The position numbers and the translations under genes are program-made. Of a stretch of 64,000 nt of DNA, positions 51,558 to 64,000 are shown piece by piece. The stretch spans positions 29,137,769 through 29,201,768 of the forward strand of contig JAUJPP010000007.1 of the NCBI GenBank assembly GCA_030562195.1, read 5' to 3'. Origin of the DNA: Nipponacmea schrenckii. Its lineage: Eukaryota > Mollusca > Gastropoda > Lottiidae. Below the pieces are notes generated by a model. That model was not told where the DNA came from and made no database searches. It saw only the letters and a list, made by a program, of their open reading frames with translations. Position 1 is the stretch's first letter. The number at the start of each line of letters is the position of its first letter.

Positions 51558-52604
51558 TTTCTAAAAACAATAAAACAAATATTGGGAATCGTTTTTAATT
51601 TAACAAAATTACACATAAAGTCCAAAAAATCAAATATTTTCAATCAAACTAGATTTGTGTTATCAACCAACACAAAATAAGCTAGAAATAATACACGTTT
51701 AAGACTTTAGTGACGTTCAAAATCTTGTATCAATATATTATAACACAATCTATATTAGGAGAGTTACTAAACAAGTACATACTTAAAGAATAGTGAAAAC
51801 TTCAATACTATAGCAAGGTGAGATTAGAAGCATGAATAGTATAACTGTCAAACAAGGCTAATCACCACATTTTGAACTAACAACAGGTCATTAAAGATAT
51901 TTTTCATTAAGTTAAAATGACAATGAAGTTAACATCTGATCTGGCTCGATGAGTTTAATATTAGGTATAATCAAATAAAAACAGGATATTTACCTCTACC
52001 TTCTCATCAAGTTGACCATCATATATTATCTGTATTTACAGATCATTTAGAGTTTGACCAATTATCACATAATAATCAACCTTTGTATCAAGACATGTAA
52101 ATATTGTGTGTTATTGTAGGTGAACTGAACCTTACTGAAAAGGATTGAATATATTTAATTTCAAACTTCACGTAGACATAAGTTGCCTTTTTTTCACTTG
52201 AGCCCACTTAAAGTACTTTCATCCTAAGAGAGCAATGGAAAGAAAAATCAAGGTATCTATATCAACCAGCTACAGGTATTATACATAGAAGTAAATTTGA
52301 GTCAAAAGGCTCACAAACACACACATATAAAGTCATCTAGATATGTAAGTTGCTGTATCAAACAGCTGTGGTCACTCACTGTTAATCAATGTCAGGATTT
52401 TTTTCAACTGATCACTTAATAGAAGAGCAATTAATTTTAATAAATTAATTCTAATACTTGTAGGCTATGTCAAATTTGTACACCATCTGGTGTCAATTAT
52501 TAATCAATATTTCTAATTTCAGCGTACAAATATTACAAACACACAATATTTTTCTTCCTTTATTTCATCCTAAATCTAAAATATTTCATCTCACTATCCT
52601 TAAA
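51558..52604. other. 5' flank of GPC1-B
   Basis: No coding exon beyond the start codon. A GTAAAT donor-like site on the minus strand (~51993) could belong to a 5' UTR exon feeding the acceptor just before the ATG. No clear promoter motif. Confidence 0.35.
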
Positions 52605-54010
52605 GGGATAATAGGCCAGTAAGAGCTCTATTCATCAGTAAATATTCCTGCTGCCATAAATAACATAACAAAAAATAACTAGAATTGCTTACAATTATGA
52701 ACGTATTTCGAGAGCCTTAAAATATTATGTAGGCTAAATTTGCAATTACCTACATCTAGACAATATATTGAATATCATTTGACCTAGTTTTCAAAGTCAT
52801 AAAATAATTAGGTCACACCTTCCGTAGCGGTTAATGATGGCGAAAATATGAAAATTATCAATTTTTGCTGTATTTAAGTACACTTATCTCTATGAATTTT
52901 TTAAGTAAGCCAAATTAAAAAATATCTACTCGTAGACAATATATTGAATATAATTTGACCTAATTTTCAAGGTCATAGATTAAGTGGGTCACACCTTCCG
53001 TAGCCGTTAAAGTGACCTAATTTTGAAAAAATCGAAATTTAAATAATTCGAAAGAAAATACGAAATTTGAAAATCGGTCTCCAAGAAAAGGTAGAAAATG
53101 ATCCATTGTATCTATGTGCTAAATTTCATCAAAATCGGTCTATCAGTAGTGTCTGAATTTCGGATTTAAGAATTGTAACAAAAATTCAAAATGGCGGCCG
53201 ATATGGCAGCTTGACCTAATTATTTAGGTCAAATCAATTACTATTGACAAGTTATTTATAAAACAGTTTTCACTTTTCACCTAGCAGTTATAGACCGGAA
53301 GTTACGTAATTACGTCATTTGAGGCTAAACCGGAAGTAGAATTTTTTTTTTCACATATTTTCAAAAATTATAATCATATCGCCTATCAACTGGTAAAGTT
53401 TCAAAATTTTACCATTTATATTAAAGGAGAAATCACGGTCTGAAATTTTTGCCGATGACCCTTGAATATTGAATTGCAAATCGTGGGTAAAATATTTAAC
53501 CTAACTGCATAAAACCTATAATTGTTAGTTGACAAATACATTGAAGTTTTCAAATCTGAAAATCCGGTCAAAATCGAACTGAAAATAAACTTGCTAAAGC
53601 AAAAAAAACTGAACTTCCGGTTCTCACTTCCTGTCAGAGATAGAACTTCCGGTTTTGTTTTATTTGATAAAAGAAATCATTCTAAGATCAACTGTAGATT
53701 TAGAATTTCTGCACCATTTACCAGTTTGTCTGCAAACTCATCCAAGAATTACAAAAAAAAAAAAAAAAAAATAAAATAATCCGAACGATTACAATACGTT
53801 TTCGCCAAAGTCGAAATACGTAAATATCCAAAAAACTGCATTTTTGATTACCGGTATTGAAAAACACTTAATAAATTGATTAAAAGCCTTTTCAAAAATG
53901 ACTTAATTTTGCCAGTTTTCAAGATTTTAAGAGATTCTGCTACTTTATGACATCAGGTAAGTTCACTAATGAATAAATACTCATATTGATCAATATTGAT
54001 CAATGAGCCC
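52605..54010. repeat. ~1.4-kb mobile-element copy with internal duplications
   Basis: The left end TATTCATCAGTAAATATTCC and the right end (CACTAATGAATAAATACTC, 53965-53985) are complementary and match the small copy at 28-166. Inside, a block (TTTGACCTA, TTTTCAA, GTCAT, GGTCACACCTTCCGTAGC, GTTAA) occurs at ~52785-52835 and again at ~52955-53010. A 22-nt palindrome built from TTGACCTAAT sits at ~53211-53232. A poly(A) run lies at 53752-53771. No transposase. Confidence 0.6.
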
Positions 54011-55340
54011 AAGGACAACTCAGTCAACTTTTCATTGACTTCTCAGACAACTTTTTCTTAGACTCAGCCCAACATCAAAGACAACACAGACCACTTTACT
54101 TCTTTTGAATCTCAAAATTTGGAAAAAAAAGGAAAGTAGAATACTGAAAACATATTTTCTGACCATTGCATTAATGCATGAACAAGTCATAACAAACTGA
54201 AGTCCAATGAAAGCCGACTTGACAGTTAGTTTCAGCAAAACTGACCACAGTTATCAAAATGTGTAGCTTACAAATCTAATGATTATTATAGGCCTGCATG
54301 TTTCATGTAGCCTACTAATACAGGTAGGCCTACAATTGTAGATAATTTCATAAACCATACCTACTGATACAGGTAGGCCCAAAATCTTAGATAATTTCAT
54401 AAACCATATCAGCTTATCTAGATCTATCCTTTGAAATTCAAACCCACAAAGATAAGGCCTACTGACCTACTGTCTAATGTAGCCTAGTTCAAACTGAACA
54501 TTATTGAGTATGCTCCATTGGCATTTTTAATAAACCCTTTTACTAAACAAATTCAGTTTGATCAAGGAGATACAGATGTAAATAACATTTTTTTTTTAAA
54601 TATTTTCATATTCATGGACCAAAGTAGTCCAATTATGGACTCTGCAATTATTGAAACCAGCATGAGGCTTGAATTTACGCATGAAATCATTGGTATATAA
54701 AGCACAAAAACAAAACTAGCATTTATTTTAGTTAATGACTTCCCAATATCGTACCGCTACAATTTTTTACTGTTTTTAGCGATAAATTGTTGAATCAACC
54801 GCCATTTTGAAATGTGTAAAATTATTCACGCAACCATTTCCCGAGAAGAGTTACTATTAGTGTAATAACTACATGCTTTTGATGCATAAATCATGTTGAA
54901 AATCGAATATATCATATAAAATTGTTCTAATATCCAATTTAATTAATATGTTTCAAGTTTTAAATCAACTATTTATTATAATAACTAATATTTCGTTTTT
55001 ATGTACGATTATCGATGTGTCCAAATTTGAACTCATGACCTGTTTGACAGCCAATCAAATCGAAGTTGACCAAAAAATTGCAGATATGATTTCATATTTT
55101 CCACCTCCTTGCCGATCGGCCTAAAGTTTTCGATAACTGAAAGTAATTAGGTGTTGACCTTAATGGACTTTAGTGTGGATATGTTGTTCTATATGTAAAA
55201 TGCGCGATTGGCTGATTGCAACGAACAGTAAGCTCACAATTTAACCATGAATCTTGTCTACACAGTGTAGACAGAATTGCGATTGTCTTCGCCTTAGACC
55301 CAAAGTAGACGGAAGGGTATGTGAAGCCATAATAGTTCTA
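54011..55340. other. intergenic, nothing recognised
   Basis: Contains a perfect 17-nt palindrome GTCTACACAGTGTAGAC at ~55256. Short AGGCCTAC-type repeats near 54290-54380. No exon. Confidence 0.4.
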
Positions 55341-55941
55341 TAGTGAAGCGTAGCGAAACCCCTTTCGTCTACGATTTTGACTAGGACCCAAGGCCAAATC
55401 TATAATTTACGATGTTTTTGATATTGGAAATTTAGCCTTAGCCTAGTTATGCTACTGCATAGCACCTTTAAAAATATGAAATAAAGTTAAGCAAATACCT
55501 GAAAAATTCTTCTTTCATACAAGTCATGGCAACTTCGATAGCGTTGCTAACTTCTGTAATAAATTATCAACTGGAATCATGTCTGGAACCGAGCTTCACC
55601 TTGAAAGACAATGGACTAAATAAAATAGATTTATCTCCCTTTAAACAATCACAGACAACAAAGGATTTCTCTACTACAGATCCAAGAGATTTCACAAAAT
55701 AAATAGGAATTTGATCCATTTATATCCATAGAGAGCTTAAGCATGAAGTCCCACCATCTCTACGCAGCCAATAGCACTGCAAAGACAATGTTGAGATAGC
55801 CAAAGAAGCTTTCTGGACCTCAAGCCTAAGAATAATGCTCATCGATATTGTATGGCCTAATTTTTTACCCTTTTGTTATAAAGATATTATTATTATTATA
55901 GTCAAAATCGTAGACGAAAGGGGTTTCCCTACGCTACACTT
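55341..55941. mobile_element. ~600-bp TIR element
   Basis: A 43-nt arm (55341-55383: TAGTGAAGCGTAGCGAAACC + CCTTTCGTCTACGATTTTGA + CTA) is repeated inverted at 55899-55941 with about three differences. No transposase ORF. Superfamily undetermined because no target duplication was clear. Confidence 0.75.
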
Positions 55942-58900
55942 ACCTGTCTGTTTTGAACAGAGTCCATAAGTGGACAACATTGCATAATGATCTGATTATG
56001 ATAATCTGGAAAGGATTCATAGATGCACTGAAATCATTAGAGCCCATCTCATACTGCTCATGGGTGTTTTGACTTCAAAATCCTCTTCAGGACTGATAAG
56101 TAAGATATTACTCCAGAATCAGTTATCAGGCTAAATTATTTTATCAAGGGGATGCAGTGTAAAAATAAAAGGCAATTAAATTTGAAAACGTTTATATACA
56201 ACACATTACAAACAAAAATGTAGGGTGCTACAAACAGGATCAATAGTAAAAGATGTTCAAAGGTGACTGTACAAAAGTTGAAGAGTGATAGAATCAAAGC
56301 TATAAAATGGGTTACTGTACTGTACTTATTTTTAGATCATTTCATTTCTCATAAAGTATAATTTATAGGCCCAGCCTACATATCTAAAGAAACAGAAAGC
56401 AAAAAAACTATATTTTACAGGATATCAACTGAGGTTCACAAGTCTGCTGTGACAGGGATTCTTTCTACCAGCTGGTCCTTGGCCTAACCTCTTGGCATTG
56501 ATCTTTCCTGGATTATCCGGTACCCATTTACAGCTAGGTGAACAGGAATTATGAGGGAAGATGACTTAAATTCAAGGTCATCAGACTTCCACATGCTGAT
56601 CGAGATTGGAACTCAAGCCTGACATTTAGGCAAGCAAATGGCTTCATGACAAACAGAACAAACGCTCTAACCATTGTGCTATAGAACCCCACAAAATTTA
56701 TTGTTGCCGAATTTGCCATAGATTAAGAATATGAGAAAAGTTTAAAAGTTTTTGGTATTCCATTCAAATGTTAATCGTGGTTCATGCCAACAAATTTATT
56801 AATAAACCTTTAAAAAAAGAAAAAAAAAAAAAATTTGCATGAATATACCAAATTTTCAAAAGTTTTGCCTCAAAACGGTTACTTTAATATGTTTAATTCA
56901 CTGGTCATCAGTAGGGAATGTAGACTAATGTATATCATTTATGGTGGGATTGTCTTAATCTCCTATGCCCATCGGTAAAAATAGTTTGGTGATTCAAATA
57001 AAATTCAAAATATGTCACAAAGATGTCAAAAAATCTAAATATGGGAAGAAACACTTCAGGAAATCATTGAAAGTTCTTCAAAAAGTGGACAAGCAAAATT
57101 TCTTTTAAATTAGTTGGGTGACTTTCCTATAATTCATAAGGGATACAGATGGGTGTTATATGGAATTTTATAGAAACAGGAAAGAACAATAACCATGTAA
57201 AAATTTACACTACTAAATCATGGACTATAAACAATCTTTGAAATCTCTAGTTTTGGAAAATGACAAATAAACAATATACAATTATATCCCAAAGTCTCAA
57301 CAAACAATCAAATAAACAAATAAATAAAAGCATAAGATTAATAAATTTGTCAAATTCTTGGTTACATTGTCGCTGTATGCACAATTAGGAAAAGTACAAA
57401 CATAACTGTACTTTATGTTGTTGCAGGAAGATATTCTGCTATCATACTAACAGTGTTGGTTACAATTTCATTGTTACGATTTGATAAGAACAGAATTGAC
57501 TATTTTTGATCCTTTGAAGTTATCCTTGCTCAGATGTTTTGACCGGAAAACAAGGACCAATATGGAACCGGCACTATTGATGTTTTCAATCATCTCCTAA
57601 TGTGCATAAATATTCTAAACTACTTATAACAAACCATGTGTAATTAACAATGCAAGAGTAGTACCGATAGTCTTCAAACCATGAAATCTAATTTTGGTGA
57701 ATTGACAATAAAAGTATTTTAAGAAAATGAAAGAAAATCTGTCACCTTTTGATATTGTAGAACCCGTGTTTTACTTTTGATTTTCATCCATAGTTTGTTC
57801 TATACTCTCATGGACATGAAAATTCTAGAAATTCAAATTGAATCAGGGAAATCAGGCCTCAGTTATGATGCTGTCAAGAAGGTGACAAGACACCATGACT
57901 TTCAGTCTGCAGGTTGATTTTAGAATCAATGAAGAAATTCACTGAATTCTTCAACAAACACCCCATAAATTTTCCTTTCTCATAATTAATACAATTCATA
58001 CCAGTTCCAGGATTTGTTACAAAAAGTATAAATTAGGATTCTCTTCGCAGCAAAAACATCAAACAATAAAGGGTTTTTGGTACATGTAATGTACATTGAC
58101 ATTTATCTTCAAGTTACAACATTTCTGACTAAAAAGCCTAAGGAAAGTTGCCCAGAAGATGAGTGCATTTATAAAGTTGTAAATAACGCTGGGTTGAATA
58201 TGAACCTGATAGAAGTTTTATCCAATAAGCAACTTTCATTCATATTCTAGATTCATAATTCTTAAAGATATAAGATAATAATATTCTGTTAACTATTCAC
58301 AAGTTTAAAAACATTGAAAGTTCCTGATAACATTCTAAGCCAAGTGTACATCATAAACAAATGAATTATTTAGACAAAACTTTCTTTCAGCACAGTTGGT
58401 TGTAAGTGCCATATCTTCAAAAGTGCCATTTGTATCATTGGATATTGGAAGATCTTAGGGCATTCAGCCCTCTATTGACTTAGTCATCCTTATTAGAGTA
58501 TCACTACCACTATCCCAGTTCCATTTTTACCATCACTTTGTTACCCTAAAACAGTGCGATTGGGTGTAATTGTTTATCAATCCTGACTTGATTGAAAAGT
58601 CTGAGATATTTGACTCAAAACAAAATGGCATCAAGAAGAAAATCGTTTTTGTTTTGTTTTGATAATTCATTTGTTTCATGACACACAATTGGCTTTACAA
58701 ATAACAATAAATAAAACAATATGAAAACTTTAACAATTTTATACACAAATTGGTTTGCTTACAGCAAAGATGGTATTTCCAAGCAAAGAAGTTTTTTTCA
58801 AACCACAAAACAAGTTGGTCTTGTTCACTGAATTGTAACCCTGTTCGCACCATTGCATCTTCATATGACCATATAAAGTAAATACATTCACTGAATTAAT

Positions 58901-59093
58901 CAGAATCACATTCCAAAAGTTCCACTTGGCACTTCTCCTTGAATATGTTTGATCAACACAAACTAAGATAAAATGATCTCCATTACTTTGATAAATGTTG
59001 AAGTTTTAGCAAACATCCTGTCTCAGTGACAAGGAAAGTTTTAGGAGTTGATTTTTCAAAAAGGAGAATTATAACATTCTGGTAGATGTAATA
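55942..59093. other. 3' flank of the KCNIP gene
   Basis: Holds the SINE at 56440-56690 and presumably the KCNIP 3' UTR. Otherwise AT-rich, with no ORF or array supported. Confidence 0.4.
56440..56690 (-). mobile_element. tRNA-derived SINE
   Basis: On the minus strand the sequence begins GGGGTTCTATAGCACAATGG. This includes a clean RNA polymerase III A box (TAGCACAATGG, 56681-56671). A B-box-like GAGTTCCAATCTC follows at 56614-56602. The body then reads through CTAGCTGTAAATGGGTACC (~56540-56520). The tail and end are uncertain, so the low-coordinate limit is approximate. Confidence 0.7.
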
Positions 59094-61191
59094 TCAAAGC
59101 ACTGTGTCAAATATTGACATTCCCTTTGTGATATTCTCATCCTAGAAAATAAAATATAATAACATATTTTTAAATAAGGTATAAACTAGTTTGACATGTT
59201 GATCTGTTATTTCCCCAAGGTCTTTAAGATAATTGTATCCACCCAAGCATAAGTTGATAAAATATTGCATTTAACTGATTGAGGGTGACAGAAAAATCTC
59301 ATATGCACTGATTATAGATAAACAGAAGTAACTCAAACTGCAAAAAATGTGATTATTTTACCAGTAACTTACCCGTTTACACGTGTCCATAAATTCTTCT
59401 AATGATATCACCCCATCCATATTGAGATCCATTTTCTGAAATAATATTTCATTAAGGAATTGTACGTATTTGAATTTTTATTAGAAATATTACACAATGA
59501 CTCACAACCTGTGAGATCATAATTCCTCTTTTCCCCACTTTGCCTTTTACAGGCTTATACGAGATGATTTAATGTCATTTAGAAAGTGGTGTTGCAACAA
59601 TATTTTCGTTATTGGGATAATACTTTCTTGGTATAGCACAGATTCTCGTGCTGAAAATTGGCTGAGCCCCGAACGGGTTTCAAACCAACGATCTCAGAGT
59701 CAGGCACCTAATTGCCAGCAATAATGAAAATATTGTTACAGACTTATACCAATGGATTCTATAGTAAATTCTTGAAAATACATGTTCATCTATAATATTT
59801 ATCATCACAAAATAGTTAATAATTACCTGAAATACTTGATCTACATGATCTTTGGGCGAATGTTCATCACACAGTTCTGAGTATCGTCCAATCATTTCAT
59901 AGATAGCAGATACGATATCTACCATCTCGTCTTTAGTTATGATACCATCTCTATTAATATCATATAAATTAAACGCCCACTGTAACCTTTCCTGTAGCGT
60001 ACCTCTTGATAACACAGATAAACCCATCACAAATTCCTGAAACGCAATTTTCTTTAATATTCAGTGAATAAAAATACAAATACAATGAAATATAATGAAA
60101 GCAAACTAGAGATGAACATCAGCAGTCAATGTTAATTCGGTAAAATACATATATGGTATGTCTAGCACTGGCTTAAATGTACTATAAGGGGAGATAAGAT
60201 GTACTAAGCAGAATTGAGGGTGTCTATCCAGAACTACACGGCACTAATTTTTAAGTATACTTAATATTTGAGGACTTATTCTTCAAAACTTAAGTAAGAG
60301 AAAATTCAACATTTTAGGAAATACAGTTATCTGATTGAATAATAAAACCTTAATTTAAAAATTATTTTAATGTTTGTTAATTCAGATATCTAGAACAATT
60401 AATCATTTTAAGTTAAGTTTTCTATGCTAATCTGAAAAACTTTCCATTGAAGACTCAATTAGCCCAAATTTGTCCTTAATGTTCTCCCTTCTTACCTCAA
60501 AACTGATGGAACCATTATTGTCATGATCAAACGTACTGAAGACGTAGTGAGCATACTGACTGGAATCTAGAATAGAAATATATAAAGAGTTATGTCCCTT
60601 ATATCATATAAAAACTATCACAATACTGGTAACAATATTGGGCCCTTATTCTCGTAAACTTTATTAAAGATGATTTAAGTGTTCCCGTCATCGGATTGGT
60701 CAATCACTAAAATAAATCTGATGTATCTATGCATATTACTGTATTGCTTAATTATCTGGATCTTATCTTAGTTAGGTAAGTAATGGAGAATAAAGCCCCT
60801 GGTAGCAGGTAACAAAACAGGTAACAATTTGGCTGTGACTGGAAATTCCTAAAAATGTCATTGGTTGCAATTATCTACACAGTCTGTTTAAGCTGTCACA
60901 ACATTGGAAGCTAAATTCCAATATCATTTATTGCAAGATTTCAAATTGCATAAATAGGATACAATACGACAGAATATTATACAATAGAACAGAATATTAT
61001 ACAATAGAACAGAATATTATACAATAGAACAGAATATTATACAATATGATAGAATATTATACAATATGATAGAATGGAAAGGGGAAAAATGTCAACAAAA
61101 CTCTACAGTAGAAATACTTACCACCCTGAGGAAAGAACTGAGCATATATATCTTTAAATGTTTCTTCATTAACTATTCCAGTCGGACATTC
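59094..61191 (-). CDS. KCNIP: Kv channel-interacting protein (KChIP/calsenilin family), C-terminal five exons
   Basis: Neuronal calcium sensor-family EF-hand protein that binds Kv4 channels and tunes their trafficking and gating. Exons in order: 61191-61122, 60566-60496, 60036-59827, 59435-59373, 59141-59094 (TGA), 462 nt or 153 aa. The ~50-100 N-terminal residues, including the variable part, lie right of 64000. The visible part starts at ECPTGIV, the degenerate EF1. Then come YAQFFPQGDSSQYAHYVF, EF2 loop DHDNNGSISFEE, GLSVLSRGTLQERLQWAFNL, EF3 loop DINRDGIITKDE, and EF4 loop DLNMDGVISLEE. EF3 and EF4 have full Ca2+-ligand sets. The end is SIFDTVL, as in KChIPs. GLSxLxRGT and YAQFFPQGD separate it from recoverin, frequenin and hippocalcin. 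Junctions all GT-AG and in phase. Confidence 0.95.
60961..61074. repeat. minisatellite, 20-bp unit, ~6 copies (KCNIP intron)
   Basis: Unit ACAATAGAACAGAATATTAT, with the last two copies as ACAATATGATAGAATATTAT. In the intron between exons 60496-60566 and 61122-61191. Confidence 0.95.
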
Positions 61192-61733
61192 CTGAAAAAA
61201 AAAGCCCACAAAATAAGGCTTTATTTCTGAAAATGCTGCATTTTTAATAATTAGTCACAAGTCAGAAGTGTATTTCATGATGCACAGAGGCAAAAATAAA
61301 ATAATTTAAATTTCATACATCATAATTATAGACAACCCAATCAATTACAATATAGATATATATTATTGTTAGTTAAACAATCACTTTCATAATTGTACAT
61401 TTTCAATATCATTCTCGTATTTTTTTTTTTTATGTCATTGTTATGTGGTTATTGTTTGTGATATAATAAAGGGAACCAATATACAGATGATTGTGTTGCT
61501 ATTGATTACCCAATAATGGTGTTTTTCTCATTAGTGTACTGTCGGATTCAGCATTATATAATTTTTGAAAGATGTAATAAATCTATGGATAAAGTACTAA
61601 TGATCCAAATCTAATATATTAGCAAAACATTGGTTACAGTTAATGAACTTTGATAACAAAACTTAAATAAACCAGTGCCAACATGTCAACTACATTTAGA
61701 AACAAATAAAAAAGATTTTATCAGTAAGATTCA

Positions 61734-61930
61734 GTTTAAATACATGTCAACTAAATTTCTGTACAAAGTAACTACATTTTGCTAAATGTTAACTAGATCT
61801 TTTTTACATATTAACTAGATTTTGCCAAATGTCAACTAGATCTTTTTTTTACATATTAACTAGATTTTTCCAAATGTCAACTAGATATTTTTTTACATAT
61901 TAACTAGAATTTGTCAAAGTAACTATGTTT
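61734..61930. repeat. tandem repeat, ~40-bp unit, ~4-5 copies
   Basis: Alternating blocks TACATATTAACTAGATTTT and CAAATGTCAACTAGATCTTT. Degenerate at both edges. Confidence 0.8.
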
Positions 61931-62335
61931 TGTTACATATAAAATCTATGCTCAGCACAGCTGGTCAAGTACATGTTATAATGTTCAAAACACTTCAAGG
62001 TTGTTTGCGTTTTTGAGCTCTCATAGAGCTAAAAAAAAAAGCACTGTTCATTACTCCACAATAAACTGATTCTGAGATTTAAATTGATCAGTATATCTAA
62101 TAAATCTGACATCAATTTACACAGCATGAAAATCCAAGGACAAACTGCTAGAAATCTATTTTTGTTAAAGAGGATTGAGAGAGAAAAAAAACATGAAGTA
62201 AAGAAGATAAATGGCAAAGATAGTCCAATATTGATCATTTTAACTACATGGTAGATTATAAAGCCCTTCACACATTTCTATCTGAATAAAATTTAGTATG
62301 GACAGGGAAGTGAAAAGTTTTATAGTCAGTCTCAA

Positions 62336-63080
62336 ACTATGTCCGATTTGATACAGTATCCAGTTAAACTTTGTCAGATTTGTTGGGCTAGTATCCAGTT
62401 AAACTTTGTCAGATTTGTTGGGCTAGTATACAGTTTAACTATGTCAGATATGATGGGCTAGTATACAGTTAAACTTTGTCAGATTTGATGGGCTAGTATA
62501 CAGTTAAACTATGTCAGATTTGTTGGGCAAGTATCCAGTTAAACTATGTCAGATTTGTTGGGCTAGTATCCAGTTAAACTATGTCAGATTTGTTGGGCTA
62601 GTATCCAGTTAAACTATGTCAGATTTGTTGGGCTAGTATAAGTTAAACTATGTCAGATTTGTTGGGCTAGTATTCAGTTAAACTATGTCAGATTTGTGGG
62701 CCAGTATCCAGTTAATCTATGTCAGATATGTTGGGCTAGTATACAGTTTAACTATGTCAGATATGTTGGGTAAGTATCCAGTTAAACTATGTCAGATTTG
62801 TTGGGCTAATAGGCCTATACAGTTAAACTATGTTAGAATTGATTGGGCTAGTATACAGTTAAACTATGTCAGATTTGTTGGGCTAGTATCCAGTTAAACT
62901 ATGTCAGACTTGTTGGGCTAGTATACAATTAAACTATATCGGATTTGTTGGGCTAGTATCCAGTTAAACTATGTCAGATTTGTTGGTATAGTATCCAGTA
63001 AATCTATGTCAGATTTGTTGGGCTGTATCCAGTTAATCTATGTCAGATTTATTGAGTTAGTATCCAATTAAACTATGTGA
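62336..63080. repeat. minisatellite, 35-bp unit, ~21 copies
   Basis: Unit TATGTCAGATTTGTTGGGCT + AGTATCCAGTTAAAC, with variants (TACAG for TCCAG, GATATG for GATTTG). Units vary from 33 to 41 bp. The 70-codon ORF at 62685-62897 is a by-product. Confidence 0.95.
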
Positions 63081-63436
63081 ATGTAACCCCTTTGTAAACA
63101 TCATCATTCAAACTGTGAGAATGAGCCTTTACTAGTCAAGAAGTGAATTACAATTTTCTCTAGTCAAGAACAAATTCTTCTCAGAAATCGGAACAAAAGA
63201 TTTAGAGAAAAAAAAACAGTGTTCATCACTGAAGCTTTTCAAAGAATCTGAAGAGTGAAATAGCTCAGACAGCCACCTACTAGAAGTTCATCCTGTTTAT
63301 CACAAATTGATGTAATTTTCTGAAATCAAATCAAATTAACCCTGTTTTCTCAACGATTTTGGCTTTTGAAAGAAACCTCAAATGTTTCTTACAATTCAAA
63401 CAATATTGACTTTTGTGAATGAGGTAAAACAAACCA

Positions 63437-63775
63437 AGTATCTGAGAAAAAGTACTTGATATATTGAGTCATGGTGCAATATTAACACCAAGTATCTGCC
63501 AGAAGGCAAATAACTGGTAGCATCTCAATACTAAATATATGCCATAAATCATCTAAGTCATTGAGTCATGTCAGCATCTCAACTTTGAGTATCTGCCAAA
63601 AAGCAATTGACTCACTGAGTCATGATACAATATGAACACCAAGTATCTTCTAGAAAGTACTTGATTCAGTGAGTCCTATTGTAATATGAACACCAAGTAC
63701 CTGCCAGAAAGTATGACTCATTGAAGAATCTTAAACTCAAGAATTTACCAGGAAGCATTTGACTCAAGCTTATTC
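63437..63775. repeat. degenerate tandem repeat, ~60-bp unit, ~5 copies
   Basis: Recurring blocks AACACCAAGTATCTGCCAGA, AAAGTACTTGATTCA and TGAGTCATGRTRCAATAT. The last copies are strongly diverged. Confidence 0.75.
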
Positions 63776-64000
63776 TAGAACTGGGCAGATGGGTGGCCAA
63801 TTTATTCAACTCCTTGTATCAGAGTTGAACTAATCACAATGTCAACAGGAATATAAGGCAAAGATCATACAGGAAGAGTTAGGTACAGGAAGACAAGGCA
63901 GGCTTCTAGGAGTAATTAAATGAGTTAATTTCCGGTATCTCGGTATTTATTACCCTAGCTTGTTTAATGATACACAGATAATTTGTCTATAAATCAACTC

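Larger units (their letters stand above)
61192..64000. other. KCNIP upstream intron sequence
   Basis: I searched the minus strand for the expected upstream KChIP exon (ending just before ECPTGIV) and found none, so this ~2.8 kb is one intron continuing past the window. It holds three tandem arrays listed separately. Confidence 0.6.

Noticed and set aside
55500..55560. Exon-like block on the minus strand (acceptor TTATTACAG, frame with AMTCMKEEFF, donor CAG|GTATTT)
   Set aside because: It sits inside the 55341-55941 inverted-repeat element and would be out of frame with GPC1-B if spliced to its start exon.

Overview
The window looks like AT-rich nuclear DNA of an invertebrate animal. All recognisable host genes are split by GT-AG introns and separated by long non-coding stretches full of minisatellites, small inverted-repeat elements and retroelement remains. 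A lophotrochozoan, most likely a gastropod mollusc, fits best. That placement is inference: it rests on the DIRS-type retrotransposon, the tRNA-derived SINE remains, the repeat style, and an animal copy of glycerophosphocholine acyltransferase, a family not known from chordates. Exon limits below were set by hand from splice sites plus protein conservation. Every gene model keeps reading frame across all junctions.

Layout. (1) 312-4270, plus strand: last nine exons of the DEAD-box helicase DDX41; its N-terminal third lies left of the window. (2) 6113-10611, minus strand: a complete eight-exon PP2A regulatory B55 subunit gene (PPP2R2 family, 445 aa), tail to tail with DDX41. Three near-identical ~140-bp elements sit in three consecutive introns, and upstream is a compact promoter with CRE, ETS-like and YY1-like sites. 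(3) 10.8-27 kb: gene-poor, with an inverted-repeat minisatellite element (12.2-12.7 kb), a ~107-bp satellite (15.7-16.6 kb), an hAT-like MITE (18.5-18.8 kb), a 40-bp array (20.0-20.4 kb) and a hairpin element with a hammerhead-like core (21.0-21.2 kb). (4) 27.06-31.1 kb, minus strand: a tyrosine-recombinase retrotransposon of the DIRS superfamily with gag, RT-RNase H and YR frames. Gag ends on a textbook -1 frameshift heptamer but carries one in-frame stop; YR overlaps RT in the -1 frame. (5) 31.1-39.7 kb: gene-poor, four minisatellites. (6) 39696-43552 and 46034-51557, minus strand: two complete tandem glycerophosphocholine acyltransferase (GPC1/GPCAT) genes with identical lengths for exons 3-8, plus a 125-bp exon-3 tract that is nearly identical between them. 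GPC1-B introns hold three different TIR elements; a GPC1-A intron holds two hammerhead-like motifs. (7) 52.6-56.7 kb: mobile-element debris, including a SINE. (8) 59094-61191, minus strand: C-terminal five exons of a Kv-channel-interacting protein (KCNIP/KChIP); its N-terminal exons lie right of the window. Its visible upstream intron is filled with minisatellites.

The host genes are functionally unrelated (RNA helicase, phosphatase targeting, phospholipid recycling, K+ channel modulation), so there is no operon-like logic. The points most worth a second look are the frameshift layout of the DIRS-type element, the family of hammerhead-like motifs (five loci), the exon-limited GPC1 homogenisation and the triple intron element of the PP2A gene.
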